Shown here: positions 36,656 through 44,724 of the stretch, piece after piece
How positions within the stretch are numbered: position 1 is the first letter of the stretch
How the letters are laid out: every line of letters begins with the position of its first letter
Assembly (NCBI RefSeq): GCF_003363755.1
Contig: NZ_CP031396.1
Span: 6,046,501 to 6,110,500 of the forward strand
Origin: Pseudomonas protegens
Lineage (GTDB): Bacteria; Pseudomonadota; Gammaproteobacteria; Pseudomonadales; Pseudomonadaceae
Direction of reading: 5' to 3'
DNA: 64,000 nucleotides
Program-made: the position numbers and the translations under genes
The notes under the pieces: generated by a model
Told to the model about the DNA's origin: nothing
Databases searched by the model: none
What the model saw: the letters and a program-made list of their open reading frames with translations, nothing else

Positions 36656-36828
36656 TCCCCGACAGCACCCACATTTCCCCCGCGGCACCCCTCATCGCCA
36701 GCCTTTACAGCTTGCCTGTCAAACATGTTTAAATAGCCGCCTTTTCAGGCTCCAGGGCAGCCAAATCGCGATCCTCGCGACCCAACCGCCGCAAAAATAC
36801 CCTTAAGTACTTCTCACATAAGGCTGTT

Positions 36829-37377
36829 ATGGACACGGGCACCCGACTCAAACTCGTTCGCGAAAGCTACAAACTCTCCCAGCGCGAGCTGGCCCGTCGT
36901 AGCGGCGTCACCAATGCCACCATCTCCCTGATCGAACAGAACCGCGTCAGCCCCTCCGTCAGCTCCCTGAAAAAGCTGCTGGAAGGCATCCCCATGTCCC
37001 TGGCCGACTTCTTCACCTTCGACCAGCCCCCCCGGGAACACCAATACGTGTTCCGCGCCAACGAACAGCCCGACCTGGGTCGCGACGGCCTGCGCCTGTT
37101 GATGATCGGCGCCCCGGTGGCCAACCGGCAGATGCGCTTTCTGCGCGAGCAGTACGCCCCCGGCGCCAGCTCCGGCGAAGAAGCCATCGTGCACAGCGAA
37201 GGCGAGGAGTGCGGGCTGGTGACTCGCGGTACCGTGGAGTTGACCGTGGACGGGCAAGTCAGCGTGCTCAACCCGGGGGATGGCTATTACTTCCCCACCA
37301 CCTTGCCCCACAGCTTTCGCAACATTGGCCAGGATGAGGCGGAAATCATCAGCGCCAACACCCCGGCGAACTTCTAA
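36829..37377 (+). CDS. puuR: XRE-cupin regulator PuuR
   Basis: This 182-residue protein has an N-terminal helix-turn-helix (residues 5-60, SQRELARRSGVTNATISLIE) and a C-terminal cupin (about 105-180, with NPGDGYYFPTTLPHSFRN). This is the PuuR architecture: a repressor of putrescine use relieved by putrescine. AAGG lies 7 nt before the ATG. It is 250 bp from puuB, so it probably has its own promoter. A strong terminator follows. Confidence 0.9.
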   Translation: MDTGTRLKLVRESYKLSQRELARRSGVTNATISLIEQNRVSPSVSSLKKLLEGIPMSLADFFTFDQPPREHQYVFRANEQPDLGRDGLRLLMIGAPVANRQMRFLREQYAPGASSGEEAIVHSEGEECGLVTRGTVELTVDGQVSVLNPGDGYYFPTTLPHSFRNIGQDEAEIISANTPANF

Positions 37378-37421
37378 GGGGCCGGGTAACTGATCCGGCT
37401 CGACCTGCTGCAACCCTATCC

Positions 37422-37454
37422 AGCCTGCGCCTTGTGTCGCAGGCTTTGTTTTTT
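37422..37454 (+). terminator. Intrinsic terminator of puuR
   Basis: AGCCTGCG and CGCAGGCT form an 8-bp stem with an 8-nt loop, followed by TTGTTTTTT. It lies 45 bp after the puuR stop. Confidence 0.9.
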
Positions 37455-37525
37455 AGGTCGGTGACTGCCGTTGCCGCGCTTGCGGTCAGGGCCTGGAGCG
37501 GGCGCCGTTCAGACAAGGAAGACCC

Positions 37526-38455
37526 ATGATCAAGGACAGACGACAAGCATTCCTCAGCGCTGCGCGCCTGGAGAACTTTTTCAGCAACTACCAGCACAGC
37601 GTGCAGTTCTTTGCCGAAAACACCTTTGAGGCCGACTCCGAAGCCCAGGAAAAGTCCCTCAGGGCCCGGCATTTCCAGAAATGGATCTTCAAGGAAATCC
37701 TCATCCGCTACACCGCCGGCCACAGCATCGACCTGCTGATTCCCTTGCTGGAAACCCTGGTGGACAGTTACGAACACCTGCAAAGACAACTGGCCGAGTA
37801 CAACCAGATTCCGAACATCACCCCCTTGGCGATCGACGACTGGCTCGACCAGTACCAAGAGTGCGTCCAGGTGTTCAGCCTGTGCATCCTGCTGCACCGC
37901 ACCGACCTGCTCCAACGCTTCGTGGCCCTGATCGACCCCGCGGGCTACGCCGGGGACGACACCCTCTACGAAGACCTGCTGTGCAAACTGCTGCCCGACC
38001 GATATGACGTCGATGACTGGTACCACGACGTCTACACACCGCTGATACAAGCCATCTACGCCGACGACCCGACCGAGGCCGGCGACCTTCTGCAGCAGTA
38101 CTGTGACGACTGGTACCCCGCGTTCGAGCAAGCGCCCTGGCACGACAGCCACCTGCAAGGGGACGAGGGCAGCTATTGCGGGTATTGGGCGTTCGAGGCG
38201 GCGGCCATTGCCTTCCTTTATGGCATCGATGACAGCGGGGTCGAGCACAGGGTCTATCCCAAGGATCTGGTGGCCTATGCGAGGAATCTTCAGCCGAGCG
38301 ATTCGAAGCATGTAGCGCCGGTGGTGGCGGGGCAGTCCTGCAGCAAGGCCGGTTATTGGTTTACCCCGGCGCAGCCGGAGTCGCGGCGCTGCTTTGCACA
38401 GGGGGAAGTGATGCCGGAGTTTGAGGGGGGAGCGGTCTGGTATTGGGTGGGGTAG
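37526..38455 (+). CDS. PoNi-like immunity protein (DUF1910/DUF1911)
   Basis: This 309-residue protein is almost all helical. Its central part carries the DUF1911 pattern: DDWYHDVYTPLIQAIY, then a second WYPAFEQAPWHD and YCGYWAFEAAAIAFLYGIDD (about 165-245). The N-terminal part (RRQAFLSAARLENFF onward) fits DUF1910. Such proteins are PoNi immunities that block PoNe DNase effectors of type VI secretion systems. A C-terminal module, GYWFTPAQPESRR followed by FAQGEVMP, is shared, as far as I recall, with other secretion-system immunity families. AAGGA precedes the ATG. No PoNe toxin is adjacent, so it is an orphan. Confidence 0.75.
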   Translation: MIKDRRQAFLSAARLENFFSNYQHSVQFFAENTFEADSEAQEKSLRARHFQKWIFKEILIRYTAGHSIDLLIPLLETLVDSYEHLQRQLAEYNQIPNITPLAIDDWLDQYQECVQVFSLCILLHRTDLLQRFVALIDPAGYAGDDTLYEDLLCKLLPDRYDVDDWYHDVYTPLIQAIYADDPTEAGDLLQQYCDDWYPAFEQAPWHDSHLQGDEGSYCGYWAFEAAAIAFLYGIDDSGVEHRVYPKDLVAYARNLQPSDSKHVAPVVAGQSCSKAGYWFTPAQPESRRCFAQGEVMPEFEGGAVWYWVG

Positions 38456-38604
38456 GGGTGGGCTGCCATTCGTTGTAGCGTTTTCCAACCCTTGTTTCTG
38501 GTCGAATGCAGAAGGGGCTGCTATCGACTCAACGGCATCGTCCTTGAGTGGCAGTTTTCGGTCAGCAGTGGACTGCCCCTCGTCCGACGTACATGAGGTG
38601 CTTA

Positions 38605-39129
38605 ATGAATAGCCGCTATTGCTTTTCTCATACCAGAGCAGCCCAAGACTTGCACACGGCACGTTTGCTGGTGGGTAAGCGACTGAGCGCGCTGATGCAT
38701 GACCAGTACTATTTCAACGGGGAAAGGAGTCTGGGATATGTAGGCTCTATTGAATGGCATTTCGGCGGGCAAGAGGTGATATCCATGTACCTCTTGAGTG
38801 ATGGTGAGAGTGTTGGGGCTGACATATACCCTATCAACACGCCTGTTTCCTTCGAGATAGAGCCTGGCGTGACCTGTGCCTGGAAAAGGGAAAACCTCCT
38901 TGCAGCGTTATCAGCGTCCCACCTTGAAGGCGAGAAAGTTCTCGAGGTCAAGGGCGTTCTCGATGCCCTCAATGGCCAGGTATCTCGGCTAGTCGGATTT
39001 AGGATCGAGTTTGAGTCCGGGGACTTCCTGATTTTTCTTAACCAGGGCGACGAGGCCGCCATGTTGGTCAATACGCTCCCGCCAGCATGCGTCGAAATTG
39101 AAACCAGCTTCGTGACCTTCTTTCAATGA
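38605..39129 (+). CDS. Hypothetical protein, island-associated
   Basis: This 174-residue soluble protein has no signal peptide. The ATG at 38605 has GAGG 6 nt upstream. The predicted fold is mixed alpha/beta with strands such as EVISMYLLSDGE and LVGFRIEFESGDFLIFL. I recognise no family. It follows the PoNi-like gene by 149 bp on the same strand and codon use is less biased than in flanking housekeeping genes. Being small, soluble and next to an immunity gene, it may itself be an immunity protein, but nothing in the sequence proves this. Confidence 0.6.
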   Translation: MNSRYCFSHTRAAQDLHTARLLVGKRLSALMHDQYYFNGERSLGYVGSIEWHFGGQEVISMYLLSDGESVGADIYPINTPVSFEIEPGVTCAWKRENLLAALSASHLEGEKVLEVKGVLDALNGQVSRLVGFRIEFESGDFLIFLNQGDEAAMLVNTLPPACVEIETSFVTFFQ

Positions 39130-39346
39130 AAGCTATGGGGTGAAAAGCTTTCTAGTGGTGGGCTGTTTTCGTCCAAAAGCGGACGCGGGCGCAAGGTCCT
39201 GTCAGATGAGTGCGCTGGATCTGTAGCTTCGCTATGAGCTCCGAAGGTATGTATGCAACCAGCTGCGATTCACTGAGGGGGAGTGGCTGTTCAGGTGATA
39301 TTACCGTGCTACTATCGCCGGCTTTTTTACAGAGTCGGTATCTTTT

Positions 39347-40315
39347 GTGTCGCTACCAATCGTTAGAGTTCCCCTGCTTGTTCGTGCCTTGTTGCTAGTG
39401 CTGGCATGTGGTGTAACCACACCCGCATTTGCCATGCAGATATTCGTCAAGACCCTCACTGGCAAGACCATCACGTTGGACGTTGAAGCTAGTGACACGC
39501 TCGAGAATGTCAAAGCCAAGATTCAGGATAAAGAAGGCATTCCTCCCGACAAGCAGACGCTGAGGTTTGCCGGAAAAACCCTGGAGGATGGCCGAACTCT
39601 TTCGGATTACAACATTGCAAAAGACTCGACGCTTCACCTGGTGATGGTGCAGATCGTATTGCAGCCTAGTGGGCTGGATGGACTTGCCCGGCAGGCGAGC
39701 GACGTGTCAAAACTCGCAGTGAACTCCGCTGTTTTAGTACTGAGTGGAAACCACGGGCACCCCCTGGATTTTCGTGTTGCCTCCGGCAAGCAAAATTGCG
39801 CTTGGCTAGCCGGAGATTGGGGCGGGGATGACCTCGGCGGTGCCGGTAGCTCGGTTGGGGTTGCTGAGGTCGGAGGGTGCCAGCGTCTTACGGAAAGCGG
39901 CGCGCAACTGGGGCTTGCGGTGGGCAAAAGCCGTGTACGCGATAGCTCTGGAGGGGCGAATGCCATCAAAGAGCAAGGATCCTACCTGTTGGTGGAGTTC
40001 ATCGCGCCAGTGACCGCGCTGTCTCCCGATCTTTGGTCGACTCTGACCGCGTATTACAACCATGGCGATGCTGACATTCGCCGTGGTTATTCGACACTTT
40101 CAGGGGATGAGGGCTCAAGCGCCACTCCAGGAGTCGATACCGTGGCGTTGCGTACCCGGTTGGACTGGGAAGCTCTCTGGCGCCCCATGGGCGTGGAGCT
40201 CTCACCCTATGCAGACTTGAACTATGTGCAAACGCGAGTTTCATCCTATGACGAGGCCGGTGAGGGGCAGCAGCCAGCACGCTGGGTGGCAATGAGTTGG
40301 ACAGGTTCGTTCTGA
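39347..40315 (+). CDS. Secreted ubiquitin domain fused to a truncated autotransporter-type barrel
   Basis: This 322-residue product has a signal peptide (residues 1-29, cut predicted after TPAFA), then a ubiquitin domain (30-99; 61 of 70 residues identical to human ubiquitin). A linker and about 190 residues like an autotransporter beta-domain follow (GNHGHPLDFRVASGKQ, WLAGDWGGDD, YYNHGDADIRRGY, RTRLDWEALWRP, SPYADLNY). The barrel stops early: typical domains run about 100 residues further. All seven ubiquitin lysines are kept. Ile44 is Arg, Arg42 is Thr, Arg72 is Val, and there is no C-terminal Gly-Gly, so conjugation looks impossible. The GTG start has only a weak ribosome binding site. It may be a secreted decoy or mimic, or a decaying fusion. 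Confidence 0.85.
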   Translation: MSLPIVRVPLLVRALLLVLACGVTTPAFAMQIFVKTLTGKTITLDVEASDTLENVKAKIQDKEGIPPDKQTLRFAGKTLEDGRTLSDYNIAKDSTLHLVMVQIVLQPSGLDGLARQASDVSKLAVNSAVLVLSGNHGHPLDFRVASGKQNCAWLAGDWGGDDLGGAGSSVGVAEVGGCQRLTESGAQLGLAVGKSRVRDSSGGANAIKEQGSYLLVEFIAPVTALSPDLWSTLTAYYNHGDADIRRGYSTLSGDEGSSATPGVDTVALRTRLDWEALWRPMGVELSPYADLNYVQTRVSSYDEAGEGQQPARWVAMSWTGSF

Positions 40316-40654
40316 TACGGCCGCGATGAATCGTCACTTCTAGCCCCAAAACCTTTGCCATGAAGGAAAGCGGGACAGATTTTTTTCCTACTGCTGGAAA
40401 TCCTTGACTGCGCTTCTGGCCCGCAGGACCTCTCACAGATCCGCTTTGCCATCGGCCTGTTGCTCGGTGATGGCTTCGATCTGTTGCGTACCCCGGGTGA
40501 TAGAACCTTGAGGCAGGCTGATCCTGCCTGACCCCTGGTTGAGTAATGAAGCAACAAAAAAGGCGACGCAATGCGTCGCCTTTTTGCTTGAGCGGGATGC
40601 TTTCCAGCGATCGGCTCTGTGTCCGCTGTCCTGCCTGTGCTCCAGTGCTTTTTT
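40316..40654. other. Intergenic 339 bp, possible gene scar
   Basis: No intact gene. GGGACAGATTTTTTTCC near 40375 resembles sequence found near REP-associated and IS-like elements and recurs as CGGACAGATTTATTTC near 41424. On the minus strand, 40436-40555 reads as a 40-codon frame with Pseudomonas codon use (LPQGSITRGTQQIEAITEQQ, ending in a stop); it could be the tail of a lost gene. A terminator closes the right part. Confidence 0.4.
40556..40585. terminator. Bidirectional intrinsic terminator
   Basis: GGCGACGC-AAT-GCGTCGCC is flanked by six A on the left and five T on the right, so it can end transcription both ways. It mainly serves the leftward lipoprotein gene, whose stop is 70 bp away. 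Confidence 0.9.
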
Positions 40655-41191
40655 CTAAAAGTTGAAGCGTTGGTCAAACACGGTCTGCTCACTCACCATC
40701 ACACTGCATTGGCGGGCCACTTCAACCGGCATCACTTTGCCCAGCAACGGCGCCAGCGACTTGTAGAACACCTTGTCGCAGGCGTCGTCTTTGCTGAAGG
40801 CTTGGGCGTTACCGGCCGCGTCTTTTGTGATCTGGCAGCCTGCCACCAATTCGCTGGGCAATTCGTTCAATGGCACTGTTGTCGAGCCGGAGCCCTGCAA
40901 CTCGATCAGCTCGTTGCATGTGCCCTTGGCCGGACCTTCCTTGATGGTTTTGGTAAAGGCGACGCGTTGGTAGTCAGTACCGGTGAACAGCACCTGGTCG
41001 TTAACAGTGACTCGGTATTGTGAGGGTTTGAAGGCGATTGTCTTGATGCAGAACTGCGTGGTGACCGGTTTCCCATTGACCTCAGCGGTGGCCGCTTTAC
41101 AACCTGGGGTGGCCTGGGTGAAGGAGGTATCGGGCGAGCTGACACAACCGGCCAGTGATAGCAGACACACACCGAACAGCATTCTTTTCAT
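40655..41191 (-). CDS. Hypothetical lipoprotein
   Basis: This 178-residue protein has an N-terminal lipoprotein signal, MKRMLFGVCLLSLAGC, with lipidation expected at Cys16. The mature part has six Cys, consistent with disulphides in the periplasm, and no recognised domain. The ATG at 41191 has AGGA 6 nt upstream. It stands alone on the minus strand before a strong terminator. Function unknown. Confidence 0.75.
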   Translation of the reverse strand: MKRMLFGVCLLSLAGCVSSPDTSFTQATPGCKAATAEVNGKPVTTQFCIKTIAFKPSQYRVTVNDQVLFTGTDYQRVAFTKTIKEGPAKGTCNELIELQGSGSTTVPLNELPSELVAGCQITKDAAGNAQAFSKDDACDKVFYKSLAPLLGKVMPVEVARQCSVMVSEQTVFDQRFNF

Positions 41192-41637
41192 GGGACTTCC
41201 TGTGCTCAAACACACCGCCTCCAGCAGGCGGCTCCGGACGCGGATCATACCAGCGACCTGTTGGCCAAAGGCGCAGAAAGGCAATGAGGCCCTTTAACTC
41301 GGCTACCGAACCCTATCTCGACAGCTGTCTGCTTCCGGCCCAGGCGGTGTGAAGAGCCCAGGTAAAAATCGAATCCCGCGTTTCTACATGAAAGCTGAAC
41401 TGTAGTGGTCGCCCCAAGAGACACGGACAGATTTATTTCTCTAGCCTAAACGTCCGCTGAACGATTTAGCCAATCTGTTGCATCGACCGGTTGAATCCAC
41501 AGCCAAAAGCAGACATTCACGGGAGACAGCTATCGACCCATAGCGGCCCTTAGCGAAAGGCAGCTACCGGCCAGAAGCGGACTTCGGCTTGGTCCGCCTC
41601 GAGGCCGCGAATCAGAACGCCAGGGCTTTACGCGCCC
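41192..41637. other. Intergenic 446 bp, no gene
   Basis: No coding sequence is supported. TGTAGTGGTCGCCCCAAGAG near 41401 followed by CGGACAGATTTATTTCTC could be the end of an IS3-type element, but no transposase is present. Further right, CAGCCAAAAGCAGACATTCA and CCGGCCAGAAGCGGAC resemble a dispersed Pseudomonas intergenic motif. Confidence 0.4.
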
Positions 41638-42393
41638 CTAGAGCTGCATTACTGCGAGCGCCCTGCGCAGGGGCTCGTCGGATATCTGGATAGGACCATG
41701 AAATGGCACGTCCATGTCCAAAACAAGGTAAACGGAAGCCGCAATGAGCAATGACGAGATGATGAACATTCCTATCACCATCGAATTACGGGGAGCGCGG
41801 TATCCAAAACTGGCGAAAATGAGCGTCAACCAGGCAGCAAGCATCCCAATAAGCGGACCAGGAATCGCGCCCTCTGACTGCTCTACGATCCTCCAGCGTT
41901 GCTCGATGAGCGAATGATACTGCTGACGAATATCCTGAAGCATCGTTTCATGGTAGCGGTCCGGGGGCTTTATAAGAGCCAAAGACTTGCCTATATCATC
42001 CAGGTGTTTAGCCGCCTCGCTGTTACGATGCTGCAGCGCCTCGTCTCCCCGATACGGGGTCTCGATAGCGCGCTCAAGATAGATGATCAGACGGTTTCGC
42101 GTGTCTTGTGCCGCATCGCCATAGCCCCTCAGTGTCCGATCAAAAATGATCATGCTGGTTGCATACCCATGGAAGTTTGCATCAATGGACTCGAAAGTGT
42201 TTTTGGCAGAATTGATCATCAAACCAAAGACCAGCGATGTCATAACCACAAAAATGTTGGCTACTAGACGAATTACGGAGTTGGTGTCTTCATCCCTGTG
42301 GTGGGATGCCAGCTTTGGGTACCACTGCATCATGAGAAGCGAGGCAGCAACGAGGCACCCAAAAATGGCCAGTGCGATCCAGAGAGAGTTCAT
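41638..42393 (-). CDS. DUF4239-type (bestrophin-like) membrane protein
   Basis: This 251-residue protein has membrane segments near 4-24, 42-62, 180-200 and 206-226, with a helical cytoplasmic region between. The layout and the motif SLVFGLMINSAKNTFESID fit DUF4239, a family without known function that shows distant likeness to bestrophin-like channels. It is a single gene on the minus strand between the lipoprotein and the bacteriocin immunity gene. Confidence 0.7.
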   Translation of the reverse strand: MNSLWIALAIFGCLVAASLLMMQWYPKLASHHRDEDTNSVIRLVANIFVVMTSLVFGLMINSAKNTFESIDANFHGYATSMIIFDRTLRGYGDAAQDTRNRLIIYLERAIETPYRGDEALQHRNSEAAKHLDDIGKSLALIKPPDRYHETMLQDIRQQYHSLIEQRWRIVEQSEGAIPGPLIGMLAAWLTLIFASFGYRAPRNSMVIGMFIISSLLIAASVYLVLDMDVPFHGPIQISDEPLRRALAVMQL

Positions 42394-42639
42394 ACATCAG
42401 CCCTGATCAATTGGAGTCAAGTCTTGAAGGATAGACCGTGGGGGTTCTCTGCGAATTCTGCTCGGTAGATACTGCGGTTGCACTCCGGGAATGCCCCCCA
42501 TATTGGTTTTAACGCCAGCGCTGATCATCGGTAGATACTGGTCGAGTTCTGCCAATCCTTAGAGGCAACAGATCACGACCGTCTGCTTATGGCCGTTTTT
42601 AACGATGAGCGTGTCTCTTTATGTGGGTAAGCGCTTCAA

Positions 42640-42894
42640 TCAGTCGTTCTTGAATCCCGGCAGTCCCTGGGCTTTCCGCCATTCCTTCACTGTTTTAGTA
42701 ACTCCCTCGGCGGAGTTATCCGCACCGAGTTCAGGGTGGAAAATCAGGTCGTAGCCATCTGGATGGCCTGCGAGTCTGCTGAACTTTTCAAGTAACTCAC
42801 CCAGCTCATCGTCCGTCCCGCCCTTGTTGACGACCCGTATGTTTTTGACGAAGGAAATGAATTCGGCTTCGGTAAAATCAGAAGTATCTTCCAT
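42640..42894 (-). CDS. Im9-like nuclease bacteriocin immunity protein
   Basis: This 84-residue protein has the colicin E/pyocin S DNase immunity pattern: FTEAEFISFVKNI, then HPDGYDLIFHPE in helix III, the main toxin contact, and the tail VKEWRKAQGLPGFKND. The family binds and blocks the HNH nuclease domain of its cognate bacteriocin before release. AGGCACA precedes the ATG, and the stop of the nuclease remnant lies 8 nt upstream of the start, the usual toxin-immunity junction. The toxin gene itself is almost completely lost. Confidence 0.92.
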   Translation of the reverse strand: MEDTSDFTEAEFISFVKNIRVVNKGGTDDELGELLEKFSRLAGHPDGYDLIFHPELGADNSAEGVTKTVKEWRKAQGLPGFKND

Positions 42895-42901
42895 GTTGTG
42901 C

Positions 42902-43135
42902 CTATTTTTTCTTGTGAAGATTAATGTGATTTTGTGGGTTTTTAACCCTCAAGCTTTCTGCCGTCATGCTGGAAACTCCACCCGTAGCCGCTAAACCCGC
43001 AACGGTGCTGACTGCACCCTTGGCCACGGCCTGTCCGGCCATTGATCGGGCCACATGATAGGCCGCGGTCTTGGTTCTCGGTGCGGTATGTGCGCTCGAA
43101 AGCACGGGTATTGGGTGGTGCAGGGGTAGGGCGTC
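42902..43135 (-). pseudogene. Bacteriocin remnant ending in the last strand-helix of an HNH nuclease
   Basis: This frame ends with LRVKNPQNHINLHKKK, which matches the C-terminus of HNH DNase bacteriocins (the last His residues of the metal site). The preceding HH-motif, receptor and translocation domains are absent. Upstream it reads PLHHPIPVLSSAHTAPRTK and a Gly/Ala-rich stretch. There is no ATG with a ribosome binding site; the only start in range is a GTG at 43105. The frame is continuous with, and directly follows, the TAG stop of the oxygenase-WD40 gene, so a deletion or insertion joined them. Confidence 0.75.
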
Positions 43136-44650
43136 CTAGCCCTTGTCGCCATGCACCAATATCCGGCCGTCATACCCACAACTGATCCAGCGACCGGCGC
43201 GGGTGGGGAGCACATCGGTTGCAAAGTTGTCGTGTGAGCCGATGATCGCCCCCTGCCGTGAGGGCAGGTTCCAGCGTCTGACGAATCCATCCTCGCCGCA
43301 GGTCAGCAGTATGTGTCGCGCCTCGAAGCGCACGCGCCGGACCGGCCCGTCATGAGCGGCCAGGCAATCCAGGAGCGCCAGCCTCGGTTCGGTCGCTAGC
43401 AGGTGCACTGCGCCGTCAAGATCACCAGCGGCCAAGGTGACGCTGCCATCGGCGTCGATCCAGCTCGCCAGCGTCCTCAGGGGGCGGCCCAGATCCAGTA
43501 CTTGTACGCAGTCCCGCTCCTGGGGTTGCCACAGCCTGACGGTTCCGTCCTCCGATGCGCTGGCGAAACCGCCGTCGCCCGTAGGTGCGATCGCCCAGAC
43601 CCAGCAGGCGTGGGCCTGACGCCGGTCCGCGGCACCTGTCGCCAGGTTCCAGACTGTCAGGCGACCGTCAGCAGCCCCGGTCACGAAGCGGCCAGCGCCT
43701 AACCTTGCCGAGGACAGGACGGCCGAATCCGATGTGCCGACCAACCTTGACTTGCCGCTCGCCAAGGACCAATGCCGGATCGTACGGTCCCGCGAGTGAG
43801 AAACCAGCTCGCCAGGCGCCACTTCCACCAGACCCAGAATGGATTGTGTATGTCCGTCAAGCTGACCCAGGCAGCGGCCCTCGCGATCCCACAGCCGGAT
43901 GGTTGCGTCACGCCCGGCGCTTGCCAAGCCCCTGTCGCCCAGGTCGGCAAGCGCCCATACGTACCCGTGGTGGCCCGGCTGGAAGGGACCGTCGACGTGC
44001 AAGGTATGCTGGGGCTCGTACATCAGGTCACTGCGCATGATGTATTTTTGGCCTGCGTCCACTAAGGCGCCGGCATGCCAGAGGGTGTGGTCGAATACGA
44101 TCAGGCTGCCCTTTCGGGGGCGCAGCCTGAGCGTGGAATTCCGGTTCGACATGGCTGCGGACCGCCCCTCGAAGAACACGGTCTCTCCGCCGCTGAATGC
44201 ATCGTCGTTAAGATAAATCATGAAGGTCAGGCGTGACTGCTGGCGCTGGCGATGGTGTACACCATCCTGATGGGCACGGAACTGGGTGCCGGGCCGGTAG
44301 CGGCAGAAGCGCAGCCGCTCATTGATGCCGACCAGACGCCACCCATCCTCATCGATCACCGTCCCCAGCCTCGGCATCCGCAAGGCGCAGTGCTTCAAAC
44401 GCTCGAAGAGTCGACCAGCCAGAGCCGGGTCGTCTGTGACGATGCGGTCATTATCGCGGTACGAGGACGGGTAGTCAGACCCTGAGCTGGCGAACCCGCA
44501 CTTCTGCGTGGCTTCTATCAACGCTTCGCACTCGCTGGCCGAAAGAAAGGCGTGGACCAGCACACAGCGTACCTGGTCACCCAGCGGTAGTTCGACCGAG
44601 GCCGACGGAGCAGTCGCCCCGGCCACCAGTTGTTCAGCGAAGGAATTCAT
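43136..44650 (-). CDS. 2-oxoglutarate/Fe(II) oxygenase fused to seven-bladed WD40 propeller
   Basis: This 504-residue protein has two parts. Residues 1-215 form a prolyl-hydroxylase-type oxygenase: FRAHQDG gives Fe ligands His127 and Asp129, FDHTLWHAG the distal His (His192), and YIMRSD the 2-oxoglutarate Arg206. Residues 228-504 form seven WD40-like blades (for example SAGRDATIRLWD, SASEDGTVRLWQ, TCGEDGFVRRWN). The oxygenase should hydroxylate a substrate bound by the propeller, in the cytosol; no signal is seen. GGAG lies 7 nt before the ATG. It is divergent from a TetR gene that shares duplicated operator-like repeats. The substrate is unknown. Confidence 0.88.
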   Translation of the reverse strand: MNSFAEQLVAGATAPSASVELPLGDQVRCVLVHAFLSASECEALIEATQKCGFASSGSDYPSSYRDNDRIVTDDPALAGRLFERLKHCALRMPRLGTVIDEDGWRLVGINERLRFCRYRPGTQFRAHQDGVHHRQRQQSRLTFMIYLNDDAFSGGETVFFEGRSAAMSNRNSTLRLRPRKGSLIVFDHTLWHAGALVDAGQKYIMRSDLMYEPQHTLHVDGPFQPGHHGYVWALADLGDRGLASAGRDATIRLWDREGRCLGQLDGHTQSILGLVEVAPGELVSHSRDRTIRHWSLASGKSRLVGTSDSAVLSSARLGAGRFVTGAADGRLTVWNLATGAADRRQAHACWVWAIAPTGDGGFASASEDGTVRLWQPQERDCVQVLDLGRPLRTLASWIDADGSVTLAAGDLDGAVHLLATEPRLALLDCLAAHDGPVRRVRFEARHILLTCGEDGFVRRWNLPSRQGAIIGSHDNFATDVLPTRAGRWISCGYDGRILVHGDKG

Positions 44651-44664
44651 CGTGATCTCCAAAG

Positions 44665-44691
44665 TTGGTCTGATAACCAATATTTGGAAAG
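44665..44691 (+). promoter_or_regulatory. Operator-like repeat, copy 1
   Basis: TTGGTCTGATAACCAA is an inverted repeat (TTGGT/ACCAA) followed by TATTTGGAAAG. The whole 27-nt unit matches copy 2 exactly 60 nt away at 19 positions. It lies just upstream of the oxygenase-WD40 start, so it is a likely TetR binding site controlling that gene. Confidence 0.65.
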
Positions 44692-44724
44692 CTAGGGTGC
44701 GACGGGGTCGATGTCAATGCTAAG

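Noticed and set aside
39434..39643. Ubiquitin sequence as eukaryotic contamination
   Set aside because: It is in frame with a bacterial signal peptide and a barrel domain, differs from eukaryotic ubiquitin at functional positions, and is flanked by Pseudomonas sequence on both sides.
41355..41390. tRNA-like AAATCGAATCCCGCG
   Set aside because: It resembles a T-arm but no acceptor stem, anticodon arm or D-arm can be folded around it.
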